64,000 nt of DNA from Adiantum capillus-veneris (Eukaryota; Streptophyta; Polypodiopsida; Polypodiales; Pteridaceae). The position numbers were made by a program, and so were the translations under genes. Where the stretch lies: NCBI GenBank assembly GCA_014529385.2, contig CM043967.1, positions 81,416,278 to 81,480,277 of the forward strand. The letters run 5' to 3'. Below, one piece after another: positions 23,398 through 33,613 of this stretch. Positions within the stretch are counted from its first letter, which is position 1. Every line of letters starts with the position of its first letter. A model generated the notes under the pieces. It saw only the letters and a program-made list of their open reading frames with translations, was not told the DNA's origin and searched no databases.

Positions 23398-24052
23398 TCC
23401 GCCTTGAGAAATCAAGACCTTTTTGGTTTTTGAACCTCTCCTTAGGCCTTCCTCTTGTTTCCACTGACAATGCAGCACTTGATGATTCTCCTTTGCTTCT
23501 CCTTCGTATTTCCTCGCTTAGGAGAACACCCACAACATCATCAAACTTAGGAGTATTTGTGCCAGAAATAGAATTACTTATAGCCATCACAAGGCGATCC
23601 CAACTATCTTGTAGAGATGATAGTATAAGGAGAGCTCGCACTTCTTCATCGAAATTGATTTTCACCGATCGAAGTTGACTTATGTTTATGCTAAAGTCAT
23701 TGAGGTGTTCTGCAACTGAACCACTCTCTGCCATCTTTAGATTGAACAAGCGATTCATAAGAAATACCTTATTGGATGCCGATGGTTTCTCGTAAAAGTC
23801 GTCAAGTGACTTCATCAAGTCCTCCGTGGTCTTCATCTCCGAAACATTGAAGACCACCGTTGATGCCAAGCTTAACCGGATTGTTCCCAGGACAATCCAT
23901 GCTTCATCTGCCATCGTTGCGGGCTTGTTTGCAAGACCGCCTAGTGGAAAATAGAGGTCCTTCTGGTAGAGATAGTCTTCAATCTACATCTTTCAATGTT
24001 GGTAGTTTTTGCCATTGTACTTCTCAATCTTGAGCTTCCCTTCCTCCGCCAT
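23398..24052 (-). pseudogene. Copia-A gag, N-terminal part
   Basis: From the ATG at 24052 the frame reads EEGKLKIEKYNGKNYQ, then stops where Trp is expected (TGA at about residue 20) and again shortly after, before continuing through YLYQKDLYFPLGG and the UBN2/gag capsid region (FYEKPSASNKVFLMNRLFNLKMAESGSVAEHLNDF, split at many family positions) to the basic RRSK tail. It is cut by Gypsy-2 at 23393-23397 and continues at 16162 in the same frame. Gag forms the particle and binds RNA. Two early stops make it non-functional. Confidence 0.87.
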
Positions 24053-24111
24053 AACTCCGACTCAATTCAAGGAATCCTTTCCTTGAGATAATTTAGCTAC
24101 GAGAAAACCTT

Positions 24112-24123
24112 GCTCTAATACCA
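24112..24123 (-). promoter_or_regulatory. Copia-A primer binding site
   Basis: TGGTATTAGAGC on the minus strand, two bases from the LTR end; one mismatch to the initiator tRNA-Met primer site TGGTATCAGAGC. Confidence 0.85.
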
Positions 24124-24125
24124 GT

Positions 24126-24174
24126 TGTTAGGAAATAAGACGCAGCTAAATAGATAATTGAGTAGATTACTTAA
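24126..24174 (-). repeat. Copia-A 5' LTR, inner 49 bp
   Basis: Equivalent to 11156-11204 of the 3' LTR, ending at the TTAA where the DNA element inserted. The LTR resumes at 30937/30941. Confidence 0.9.
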
Positions 24175-24222
24175 CACTAGAATGGTAACAGGACACTTTT
24201 GTGTCTTGTTAAGTGACCATTT

Positions 24223-24365
24223 TGTTGGAGCTATATATGGCTCACTCTACTGAACTTGGTCTCACCTATATATTTGTATCTTGTCCTCAATATGAATCAG
24301 TCTTTGGGAGCGTATATGGTGTGTCTCTTATCTCGTCTCTCTCTCTTTCTCTCTACATCTCAACA
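24223..24365 (+). repeat. Copia-B 5' LTR
   Basis: 143 bp, TGTTGGAGCT...CATCTCAACA, short for a plant copia LTR. CT-rich 3' half. Differs from the 3' LTR at the CTACTG/CTACTA and CTTATC/CTTGTC positions. Confidence 0.95.
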
Positions 24366-24377
24366 TGGTATCAGAGC
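24366..24377 (+). promoter_or_regulatory. Copia-B primer binding site
   Basis: TGGTATCAGAGC, a perfect initiator tRNA-Met site, abutting the LTR with no spacer. Confidence 0.93.
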
Positions 24378-25084
24378 GGTAACGATCACGCGCCGATTCA
24401 ATTCATGGCGACAACAGTATGTGTATGCGATTCGCATGTAAGATTCAAAATTGTTACAAATTTTATTTTTGAGCGTTGATTCTTGTTAACTGTGGTTGTT
24501 TTGTGTTAAGAAGAATATGATTAGTGTTTTATGTGGCGTTTATTTATAATCAATCTAATCGTTGATTACGTTTTCTTGTTAATGACACCCTGAACTTCAT
24601 CTCAATTTTTCTTGCTGTTCTGCTCAAAATTTGGAGAAACTTGTTCGTCTCCTCGAGATCTTCGATTTGAGTTCTAGGTTTGCGTCAATCGGAGTTCGCA
24701 GCAGAAAGTTATGCTGTTTTTACTGCAATAGAGCTTGACGCAGCTTTCTTCGTCCTACTTCTTCGTGAAGCGTCCGCGATCGTTTTTCTTATTTTGGCGT
24801 TAACTTTTTCGAGAAGATTTAGCTTTTTGCTATTCGTATTGTGGCCGTCAATCTTGCGTCTCACGCCACTCTATTTTGAGGACTCGTTTATTATTAACGT
24901 CTCCTTTACCCTGTCTTTTTTGGGTGACGTCTCTCACATCTTTGGGCGTTCCTTGAGCATCCTTCTTACGTTTATCGTTGACAGAACGCAGTACTCATAT
25001 CTCTCTCATTCTCAATTGCGGCCTTCACCATATATGGTGTGCAGATTCTGCGATCTTATCTTATACGTCTTCTTGCAACAAGAT

Positions 25085-25897
25085 ATGGCTATGAATATTC
25101 TCGTCAACGGCTTTCCTTCTGGCCAACGTTCTGTTCCTCCTTTCCAAGGTCAAGGATTTCCAGGCTGGAAAGCAAAGATGTTGTTAATTCTTGAAGGTGA
25201 TGAACTCTCCGATGTTGTTCTTGGAAATCGTGTTTGTCCGCCTCAGCCTGTTGATACGGATAATGATAACGTGCTTATCACTGAAGGACCTATATTTGAA
25301 GATTGGAATGTTGCCTATACGGATTGGCAACGACGTGATAAAGCAGCTCGTCGATATATTCTTTCTGCTCTTACTGATTCCCTTTTGCTTGATATGTATG
25401 AACTGCCTACTTCCCATGACGTATGGAAGTACCTTATTGCAAACTTTCAGAAGAAATCTGTTACAGAAATACTTTATTTGAGAGGGTTGCTTAACAAGTT
25501 ACAATATGAAGTTGGTACTGCCATGACGGGACATATTGAGTCTTTCAAATCTATTATTAATCAACTTGCTGCTGCCGGTGATCCTGTTCCACAAAAGCAA
25601 CTGATTACACTTCTCCTTGATACGGTGAAGGACTCTTCTTATGATAACATTGTTACTATTCTCTCTAATAAAGATGGTCTTGATTTCGACCAAGCTTGCA
25701 TGTCTTTAATTGAATACTCTCAACGTCAAGAACGTCGGAATGCTGGTCACGATACAGCTATGATTTCACAAGAGGAAACTGAGTCACAACAGATGGAACG
25801 TGCTTTTTATGCTCAAAGGCGTCCATTTCAACGAGGAAACCGCAGAGGTGGCCGTCGCGGTAATATTTTCTCTCGTCTCAAATTTTCTAATAAGTAA
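25085..25897 (+). pseudogene. Copia-B gag (capsid part)
   Basis: I chose the ATG at 25085 because it begins typical copia gag text (FPGWKAKMLLILEGD) after a roughly 700-base leader; the open frame extends upstream without recognisable content. The capsid region includes WQRRDKAARRYILSAL, VWKYLIANFQKKS and LRGLLNKLQYEVG, followed by an Arg/Gly-rich RNA-binding tail (RRPFQRGNRRGGRRG). A TAA at 25895 sits directly before the zinc knuckles. Gag builds the particle in the cytoplasm. Recent inactivation is likely, since the LTRs are nearly identical. Confidence 0.88.
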
Positions 25898-27082
25898 TGT
25901 TCTTACTGCAACAGAAATGGCCATACTGAAGATGATTGTTGGGCACGTCAATATGATGAAGAACACAATATTACCACAAAACAACCACGTTTATCTAGAG
26001 ACCCTTCTTCTTCTTCTTGTGAATATTGCGGACGATCTGATCATCCCACTCATATGTGCTATAAGCGTCGATTCGACACAAATCGGAATAGAGCATATGC
26101 TACTTAACATCAAAACAACATTGTACCAGAAACAAGCTGCGTCCTATGTTCAGTTGCTCCAGACAGAATACTTCATGTACGTGATGGATCACTTTTTATT
26201 GTCGATTCTGGTGCTACAGGAAATATGACATATCAGTCTAAGTGGCTCCATAACTATCATCCACTGCCAGTTCAACGTGTTGTTTATCTTGCTGATGATA
26301 CTACTTGTCAAGTAAAGGGTATTGGAGACTTATATCTTGGTACCTTATCTTCTTCCACTCGAATTTTGCGAGGAGTATTACATGTACCAGATCTTCAACG
26401 TAATCTTCTTTCAGTTGCTAGACTTGTTGATCTTGGTCTGTTTGTTGGATTTGATTATACCAAATGCCGAATTGAGAAAGATGGACATACTATAGCCACT
26501 GCTCCTCGAAACGGGAATTTATTTGAACTCTCTCTCAACGATGCTGTAGCAAATATTGTCACTGCTCCAGGTGATCATGATTGCAAAGTATGGCATCACT
26601 GTTTTGTTCATGCTGATTTCTCAAAACTCCTTGATCTTCAACGTCGTGATCTTGTTCATGGCATGGATCTTAAAGCCCATCCCCATATGGGAATTTGTGA
26701 ATTTTGTGCTCTTGGGAAACACAATCGTAAACCCTTTCCTCTTTCAAATACAACTCATTCTCATGACATCTTGGATCTTGTTCATACTGATATATGTGGA
26801 CCTCTACCTTCTTCGAGATCACAATATCGCTACTTCATTACTTTCATTGATGATTTCTCAAGGTATACGACTGTATTTCTACTTAGACAAAAATCTGAAT
26901 CCTTATCTATTTTCAAACAATTCCACAAGGCTGCGGAACTTCAAACTGGTCGTCGCCTTAAGAAGCTTCGTAGTGACAATGGAGGCGAATATGTTTCTCG
27001 AGAGTTTGTGAGTTACTGTGCTGACACTGGAATTCATCATGAACACACTATTCCATATTCGCCTCAACAGAATGGTGTTGCT
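25898..27082 (+). pseudogene. Copia-B zinc knuckles, protease, pre-integrase and N-terminal integrase
   Basis: In the gag frame after the TAA come two CCHC knuckles, CSYCNRNGHTEDDC and CEYCGRSDHPTHMC, then a second TAA (26105). The protease active site is LFIVDSGATGNMT. GAG-pre-integrase text VWHHCFVHADFSKLLDLQ and the zinc motif CEFCALGKHNRKPF follow, then integrase with Asp of LVHTDICGP and Asp of RSDNGGEYV. The frame is lost just at the third catalytic residue: one base is missing after 27082, within the codon that should encode Glu of the ...VAER motif. Confidence 0.9.
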
Positions 27083-28425
27083 AACGAAAGAATCGCACTA
27101 TTCTCAATGCTGTAAGATGTATGTTGATTCATTCTGGCTTATCTCGTGTTTTCTGGGTTGAAGCTACTTTGACAGCAACATTTATTCAGAATCATCTTCC
27201 TACTACTGCACCCTCTGGTAAGATACCCATCACAGCATGGACAGGTGACATTCCTTCTGTATCTCATTTTCGAACCTTTGGATGTATTGCTTATATTCAT
27301 GTTCCCAAAGAAACACGAACAAAGCTTGATGCTCCTGGTCTTAAAGTTATTTTTATTGGATATTCTGACACTTCCAAAGGCTACAAATTCTATGACCCTT
27401 CCTCCAAGAAAGTAACTGTGAATCATGATGCTACTTTTAACGAAAAGCTTATGGGAGGCTCATGGTCCATGGATGATTCAGATGATACTAAATCATTGCT
27501 TCAGTCTTTTCCATTTCTTTCAGAAGATGAAACACTTCCTATAGAGCAACTTTCCTCCTCACAACCATCCATTCCAAATGTTGCCAATGATGATATTGAT
27601 ATTTTTGTTGATCTGCCTATTGATTTTGAACATGGCTCATGTCATGTTTATGATGACGATATTGCTGATAATGCTTTTTCTACTTTTGAAGATCCCATTA
27701 CTTATGATGAAGCTATCTCTTCACCACAAAAGGATCAATGGCAAGAGGCTATGGAAGCAGAGTACGATTCTCTTATCTCTAAAGGTACATGGATACTAAC
27801 TGAATTACCTCCTGGTCGTACAGCTATTAAATGTAAGTGGGTGTATAAAACAAAAGTAAAAGCAGATGGATCTTTTGACAAGTTCAAGGCGCGTTTAGTT
27901 GCAAAAGGTTACTCCCAAGTAGCTGGTGTTGATTATCAAGAGACTTTTTCACCAGTTGTTCGCATTACAAGTGTTCGAGTTTTATTGGCATTTGCTGTTC
28001 AATTTGATTCAGAAGCTCATCAAATGGATGTGCGAACTGCTTTTCTTAATGGTGACTTGGAAGAGGAAATTTATATGGAACAACCAGAAGGGTTTGTTAT
28101 TCCAGGTAAAGAAGTCCTTGTTGCTCAACTCCATAAGGCACTATATGGTCTCAAACAAGCTTCGCGAGCCTGGTATACAAAATTTGATCTTTTTCTCACC
28201 TCTAAAGGATTCATCTCTTGCTCGTCAAACCCCAACTTATACATAAAACGCCAAGGTAGCAGTTTTGTGATTCTTGCTCTTTATGTGGATGATACCATCC
28301 TTGTTTCCAATGATTTGGGATTTCTTCAGCAAGTGAAAAATTTATTGTCTTCTGCATTCAATATGGTGGATCTTGGAGAGATTCACTCTTGTCTTGGCAT
28401 TCAAATCCAACGGAACCGTACATAA
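27083..28425 (+). pseudogene. Copia-B integrase C-terminus and reverse transcriptase
   Basis: After the frameshift the +1 frame stays open to 28425. Integrase C-terminal text (HFRTFGCIAYIHVPKE, KVIFIGYSDTSKGYKFYDP) is followed by an acidic hinge and RT: KCKWVYKTKVKADG, FKARLVAKGYSQVAGVDY, DVRTAFLNGDLEEEIYM, ALYGLKQASRAWY and the active site LALYVDDTILV. The TAA at 28423 interrupts the palm/thumb connection. Catalytic residues of RT are intact. Confidence 0.92.
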
Positions 28426-29271
28426 GGTATTTTATTCCTTCGACAGTCAAAGTTTATTGCAGATACTATTCAAAAATTTGGTATGGAATCTGCACATTCA
28501 GCCAACACACCTTGTCTTGCGAGCTCTACGAAGAATACTTCTGACAATGGCGGTCAACTTGTCACAAATCAACCTTATGATAACTTGATTGGATGTCTTC
28601 AGTTTGTTGGCATGAACACTCGTCCTGATATTCTGTTCGCTGCTAGCTATCTTGGACAACATCTTGCATGTCCTTCTCTTAAGCATTGGTCTGCTGCAAA
28701 GCGTGTATTGAAATACTTGAAAGGCACTACAGATTTTGGTTTAGTCTATCGATGACAACTCACATCGGATTCTATGCAATCTCTTTCTCTTTTGGGTTAC
28801 ACAGATGCAGGCTGGGCAAGCTCACATTTATCTATGCGATCTACTAGTGGAAATTGCTTCTTTATAAATGGTTGTCTTGTTTCTTGGACCAGCAAGAAAC
28901 AACATTGTGTTGCAGTTTCTACGACTGAGTCAGAATATGTTGCGGCATCACTTGCAGCTCGTGAGTTGATTTGGCTTCGACAAATGCTGGTTGATATTGG
29001 TCACTCTCCTCTTTCTAGCACACCCTTGCGGTGTGACAACCAAAGTGCTATTAGTCTTGCAAAAGACTATGTTCAACATAATAAGTCAAAGCACATTGCT
29101 GTCCATTATCATTATGTCAGGTATGAAGTACGCAAGGGAACCATTATGGTTGAACACTGTCTAAGTGACCAGATGATTGCAAAAATTTTGACCAAAGGCC
29201 TCAATGAGTCACGTTTCATCCTCTTGCGCTCGGAGCTTGGAGTTGCTTCGGCCTCACTCTTTCTAGATTAG
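28426..29271 (+). pseudogene. Copia-B RT connection and RNase H
   Basis: Continues in the RT frame, with a TGA at 28753. The connection has QFVGMNTRPDILFAASYL and AAKRVLKYLKGT. RNase H has Asp of GYTDAGWAS, Glu of TTESEYVAAS, Asp of RCDNQSAISLAKD and the terminal KHIAVHYHYVR and ILTKGL segments, ending normally at 29271. All catalytic acids are present, so only the nonsense codons disable it. Confidence 0.92.
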
Positions 29272-29518
29272 CTTCTTTTCTATTGTAATAGCTTTGTACA
29301 TATGACATTGTAATCTTTTAGGTACCATGCACTATGCACACTCCACATTTGCACCTTGTGATATCTAAGTCACTTGAATATTTGTACATAGATGCACAAT
29401 TCACTTTCACATCATCACCACTGGTTCATATTTCACATTGTATAGGGGCTTGGGTTTTTCCCTTGAACTCCCCAAGGGTTTTTTCATCCAAAGCTAGAGA
29501 CCTTTGTTTGAGTGGGGG

Positions 29519-29661
29519 TGTTGGAGCTATATATGGCTCACTCTACTAAACTTGGTCTCACCTATATATTTGTATCTTGTCCTCAATATGAATCAGTCTT
29601 TGGGAGCGTATATGGTGTGTCTCTTGTCTCGTCTCTCTCTCTTTCTCTCTACATCTCAACA
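29519..29661 (+). repeat. Copia-B 3' LTR
   Basis: 143 bp, preceded by the purine tract ending at 29518 and followed by the CATTT duplication. Confidence 0.95.
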
Positions 29662-29666
29662 CATTT

Positions 29667-30936
29667 TGCTTGAATTATTTGAGGAGTATGAAAATGAATT
29701 TCTAGGTGCTATATATTCACAAAGCTGCCTTATGAGCTGAAAAAAACTTAGTGTTTTTTTTGGAGTGTCGATCTCACCATTAACCTTACCCTTGCACAAC
29801 ATTTTTGACCCTAAACTGTGTGAAAAAACGGGTCCTGTTTTTGGCTTTTTTCCAATTTTTGGCAACTATACCACTCTAAACTTCATGTCTGTGAGGTTTA
29901 GATGGCTAGAGGTTAGGCCTTCATAGTTCTCAACATGTTTTGATGCTTGTAGGGAGAGCTAAGTGTTAAAATTGAAAGTTATGACCAATTTACAAGAATT
30001 GCATAATCCTATTTTTTGGCCAAAATTAGCACTTTTATTATTTTTTTGGTGGCTTTCTTGATATCCAAATTCAATTTTGATTGTGTAAGTGTAATGTATA
30101 ACATAAAGCTAATCTTCCTTGAGTTTTGGGGCACCTAATATGCTATATAGCATAGTATATGATGGTTGAGTTTTTTTATTACTGAAGAATACGATACATT
30201 TTAGAGTAGCAAGTATAACTTTCTCAATATTGCTAGTTTCTTAGGCCAATTGTGTGTATTTTGTAGGTAGTAACCATATCTAATCATAGACTACAAACTT
30301 GGCTAGATATTGAGTAGTTTCTATGGGTATCTAGAGGTCATAATGCTAAACCGAGTTTTTTCATGTTTGCTGTATTTAGCACTTTATCATTGCCCCCAAG
30401 GTTCCAATTGTAAGAGATCCATTATCCTTTTGACATGCTCCATGGATCCTTTTGAATCCAAAGGCCCAAAGGGAACTAAGAAAACATGTATATAGTATCT
30501 ATATTGAGCGTGACTATAGAAACTTTGATGATAGGTCCGCAGAATGGAAAAAATGCAACTTTTTTGTACCTATTTTTTTTGCCCAAAAAAAAATTAGTGA
30601 GGTAAAAGCAACCATATGTTCTGGTCACCAACCCATTGAAGTTAACGGGGCATTTTATCTCGTGTCCTACAAAAATCCCCACTCTTATTTATATGCAATC
30701 AACCATAAGAAATTGTTGTTTTGGGCCAAATGCAATGGTCTATCAACTTTGGAGGCTTGTAGTGACCAAGGGATGATAAAAATTACAAGTTTCTCATTTT
30801 TTCCATATGTAGTAGTTATTGAACTATAAGCTCATGAAAGGATTTTTCAAAATGAGTGGATCTACTATGGTTTTGGAAATTTTTCCCAAAACCCTGAAAG
30901 GACACTTTTATGTCCTGTTAGGTTACCATTCTAGTG
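29667..30936. other. Body of the TTAA/CACTAG element
   Basis: AT-rich DNA with no transposase motif. The longest ORFs, near 30452-30829, show no recognisable domain. The right terminus has the small hairpin AGGACACTTTTATGTCCT just inside the inverted repeat, mirroring the GACACTTTTGTGTC core at the left end. Confidence 0.6.
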
Positions 30937-30940
30937 TTAA

Positions 30941-31473
30941 TGGAGAGAGACATATTTACATACACGAGATTATAGAGTAGAGAGAGAGAGAGAGAGTACA
31001 CACGATATACGTGGTTCACCCAATGTGGGCTACGTCCACGAGAAATCAACCACTCAATGGCTTTAGTACTTCAAAACAAGAAGTAGTTTACAAAGGGATT
31101 ATACCCTTAATGGAGCTCCTGCCTTGCTTCACTCTCACCACCTCACACTCACCTTGTTGCATCAACTCACACTATGAAATGTGTGTAAAAATGGCCTCCT
31201 TTTAAAGGCGAAAAGGGCTGCCCTCTCTCATGAGAGGCAACCATGTGTAGCCGCCCTTGTGTAGATAAGTCCAAATCGGACCCTCCAATCCACCCATGTG
31301 TGGCCGCCCTTGAGAAGACAAGTCCGCTTTTGAATTCGGCCACCGGCCATTGAATTTGAATTCAGCCACCGGCCGTTGACTACTGGCCACAGGCCAACCG
31401 ACAGTTGTTTTCCGACCACTTTCCGGCCGCCGACCGGCCATAATATTCCGACGAAAGGAATATTCCGGCGAGG
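30941..31473 (-). repeat. Copia-A 5' LTR, outer part (truncated)
   Basis: Matches 11205-11743 of the 3' LTR; the AG run is 18 bp here (30979-30996) against 46 bp there. Homology stops at about 31473, losing the outer 150 bp including the TG terminus. Confidence 0.88.
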
Positions 31474-31493
31474 GAAAAAAATCAACATCTAAA

Positions 31494-31733
31494 ATGTCTT
31501 CCTATTCGACTCATTCAGGAACCGGAACGACAGTGCGTTATAAGCACATACTCACCTTTTATAAGACTAATGGCCATGGAGCTCAGGTTTACCTGGATCC
31601 TAATGAAGAGTATGCCATTCACATTGATGACCATGACCTAGAGTTTGAAGAGAAATCAGGGCAAACAACCAAGGAAAAATGTACATGGATAAAAACGGAA
31701 CATAGTATTTATAAGTTGAAAACTCTGATGTGA
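31494..31733 (+). CDS. Unrecognised 79-codon ORF between nested elements
   Basis: ATG at 31494, TGA at about 31731. The product is hydrophilic, starts Ser/Thr-rich, and has the segment VRYKHILTFYKTNGHGAQVY then acidic HIDDHDLEFEEK. No family is recognised. It lies in what should be Gypsy-1 interior, between the broken end of Copia-A and the TRIM-like element, so it may be part of the missing Gypsy-1 gag/pol or of foreign DNA brought in by the deletion. A further coherent stretch in another frame follows (31740-31860). A chance ORF remains possible. Confidence 0.3.
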   Translation: MSSYSTHSGTGTTVRYKHILTFYKTNGHGAQVYLDPNEEYAIHIDDHDLEFEEKSGQTTKEKCTWIKTEHSIYKLKTLM

Positions 31734-31881
31734 TAGACAAATGGGGGTTAGAAGTAAATACCATAATTCCAGATATGGAAGCCAAAGAAGGACCACCGAC
31801 GATAGATTTCAAGGATACGATCAAGTTGATTTGAAGCCTTTGAAACGGCTTAGCACGGATAATCCTAGGATCGGAGTCTAT

Positions 31882-31893
31882 TGTTGGGAGGAT

Positions 31894-31950
<57 letters not shown>

Positions 31951-32070
31951 ACAGAAATAGAACCCCAAAATGTGTAGAATACACACATGAGATGATGTAT
32001 ATATAGAGGGGACCTGGGTGCCATATGTAGAGAAGCCATATATTGAGTAGCTTCACATATAAGCTCAACA
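31882..32070 (-). repeat. TRIM-like element 3' LTR
   Basis: 189 bp, followed on the right by the complement of the polypurine tract (CCCCCGCTC). It contains the long AG run (about 31893-31949) plus a 30-bp segment (ATGATGTATATATAGAGGGG) absent from the 5' LTR but present in the copy at 8964. Confidence 0.85.
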
Positions 32071-32699
32071 CCCCCGCTCAAATAAGGGTCTCTAACTGTG
32101 GATGAAAAAACCCTTGGGGGATCAAGGGAAAAACCCACAGCTCTGTATACAGCCACCGTTATATCATAAAAATCATTGAATATACAAATCTTCATGAGGA
32201 GCTACATCACTCCTTTTACAATGAATATTTTATGAGGAGCTTTATTACTCCTATCCTATCAAATACAATAATGAATACAAAGGTTCAATAAAGAGGTGTA
32301 AAGGCTATTGATTAGCTCGTAATCAGAAGTGTCTCCATGAATCTACTATGTATCTTGTCATCACTATCGCATCACCAAACATATCTTCATGTTGTCATTA
32401 ATATGGCATCACCAAACATGTCTTCATAAATCTTTTATTGTCACCAAGTTTGTCTTCATGAAATCAATTATTTGATCAATCCTACATAGATCATAGACTC
32501 AAAAAACATAGTCATGAAAATTATTAGCATCGTTAGTGAAATAATTACGTTCACAATGCCATAAGAGATGGTTCGTGATGTCACTGTTTTGACGACATAT
32601 ATACGAACGACAATATATGTGGACATAAAGTATGAACATAAACAAAGTTATGTCAGTAACAAATATATGATTAATGAAGAAAAAATATAATTGATAAGT

Positions 32700-33530
32700 T
32701 TTCAATTATGAGGAAAATCAAAAGCAAAAAGTAAATTTTGCTTTTCAAACATATTCGCAGTCCGAAACGATAACCCGAAATCGGTGCAGAATTTAGAGTA
32801 ACTTTCTTCTGCAAAGTTGTAGACCGCATCAATTCCGATGTCTCCAGAGAACATGTTTTGTAAAATCGTTCTCAATTAGGAGAAAAATCAAAAAACAAAA
32901 AAGAAAGTTGCTTTTCAGGCATGTACGCAGTCCGCCAACAATAATTGAAAAAAAAAAATTATGCTGTGCAAAGTTATAGACCACATCGATTTCAGTGCCT
33001 TCGTGGGTTGTTTCTGCAAAATCACTCTCAATTACGAGAAAAATCGAAAACAAAAAGCAAAAGTTTCTTTTCAGACATGTACACAGTTCGCCAACGATAA
33101 GTCAAAATCGGTGCAGAATTTGAAAAATCTTTCTTCTACAAAGTTGTAGATTACATTGATTCCGGTGCCACACGTGGGTAGTTTTTGCGAAGTCATTTTC
33201 AATAATGAGAAAAATCAAAAACATAAAATGAAAGTTTCTTTTTAGGCATGTACGTAGTCCACGAATGATAACTCAAAATCTGTGCAGAATTTGAAAAAGC
33301 TTTTTTCTGCAAAGTTGTAGACCGCATCGATGCTGATGCCTCTCAATTAGTTTGCAAAATCGTTTTCAATTAGCAAAAAAATCAAAAACAAAAATCAAAA
33401 GTTTCTTTTCAGGTATGTACGCAATCCGCGAACGATAACTCAAAATCGGTGCAGAATTTGAAAAAACTTTCTTCCGCAAAGTTGTAGTTTCTGCAAAATC
33501 GTTTTGAATCAAGAGAAAAATCGAAAACAA
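32700..33530. repeat. Five diverged tandem units of 155-170 bp
   Basis: The anchor text GTACGCAGTCCGCGAACGAT, with variants, occurs near 32752, 32921, 33075, 33246 and 33414. Each is followed by AATCGGTGCAGAATTT, a CTGCAAAGTTGTAGACCGCAT segment (split and varied) and an AGAAAAATCAAAAACAAAAA tract. Units are imperfect and have small indels. The array fills more than half of the TRIM-like interior. Confidence 0.85.
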
Positions 33531-33551
33531 AAACGTACTGCTTTGATACCA

Positions 33552-33552
33552 T

Positions 33553-33613
<61 letters not shown>

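Larger units (their letters stand above)
24223..29661 (+). mobile_element. Copia-B: near-complete, young Ty1/copia retrotransposon
   Basis: 143-bp LTRs (24223-24365, 29519-29661) differ at only two positions. Perfect 5-bp target duplication CATTT (24218-24222, 29662-29666). Primer site TGGTATCAGAGC directly after the LTR; polypurine tract GTTTGAGTGGGGG before the 3' LTR. Full copia order gag, knuckles, protease, integrase, RT, RNase H. Lesions: TAA 25895-25897, TAA 26105-26107, a one-base deletion after 27082, TAA 28423-28425, TGA 28753-28755. It lies inside the left end of the TTAA element, making it the innermost insertion of the nest. Confidence 0.95.
24175..30936. mobile_element. Non-autonomous DNA element with CACTAG termini and TTAA target duplication
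   Basis: Left end CACTAGAATGGTAAC and right end GTTACCATTCTAGTG are perfect 15-bp inverted repeats. TTAA is present on both sides (24171-24174, 30937-30940) and once at the empty site 11201-11204 of the sister LTR. Without the nested Copia-B it is about 1.3 kb, AT-rich and without a recognisable transposase gene. The left 48 bp is itself a near-hairpin (GACACTTTTGTGTC centre). CACTA-superfamily membership is suggested by the terminal bases, but that family makes 3-bp duplications, whereas TTAA is the piggyBac target and piggyBac ends normally begin CCC. Classification is open. Confidence 0.75.
11156..31473 (-). mobile_element. Copia-A: Ty1/copia retrotransposon inserted in Gypsy-1
   Basis: Reads leftward. 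The 3' LTR is 11156-11892. The 5' LTR is split into 24126-24174 and 30941-31473 by a TTAA-flanked DNA element, and its outer end is truncated, about 150 bp being missing by comparison with the 3' LTR. The primer site TGGTATTAGAGC (24112-24123, minus strand) fits initiator tRNA-Met, and a purine tract GTGGGAGAT precedes the 3' LTR. Order along the minus strand is gag (24052-23398 plus 16162-16080), protease and pre-integrase, integrase, RT, RNase H, as in copia. Insertions interrupt gag (Gypsy-2), RNase H (probable solo LTR) and the 5' LTR. No target duplication can be read because one end is lost. Confidence 0.9.

Noticed and set aside
24366-24377. tRNA-Met-like and tRNA-Asp-like matches as tRNA genes
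   Set aside because: Only 12-18 bases match and all abut LTR ends; they are primer binding sites. No full tRNA cloverleaf was found in the window.
24680-25084. N-terminal extension of the Copia-B gag
   Set aside because: The open frame upstream of 25085 has hydrophobic, leader-like text with no gag similarity; it is probably untranslated leader.
30452-30829. 125-codon ORF inside the TTAA element as a transposase
   Set aside because: No DDE or zinc-finger motif and low-complexity AT-driven composition.
31878-32195. Ser/Leu-rich ORFs over AG/CT runs (also 33366-33719, 47702-48050, 51440-51706, 63154-63642)
   Set aside because: Translations of dinucleotide repeats; no codon structure beyond the microsatellite.
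32700-33530. Regularly spaced repeats as a CRISPR-like array
   Set aside because: Units are 155-170 bp, diverged, without unique spacers, inside a plant LTR element.
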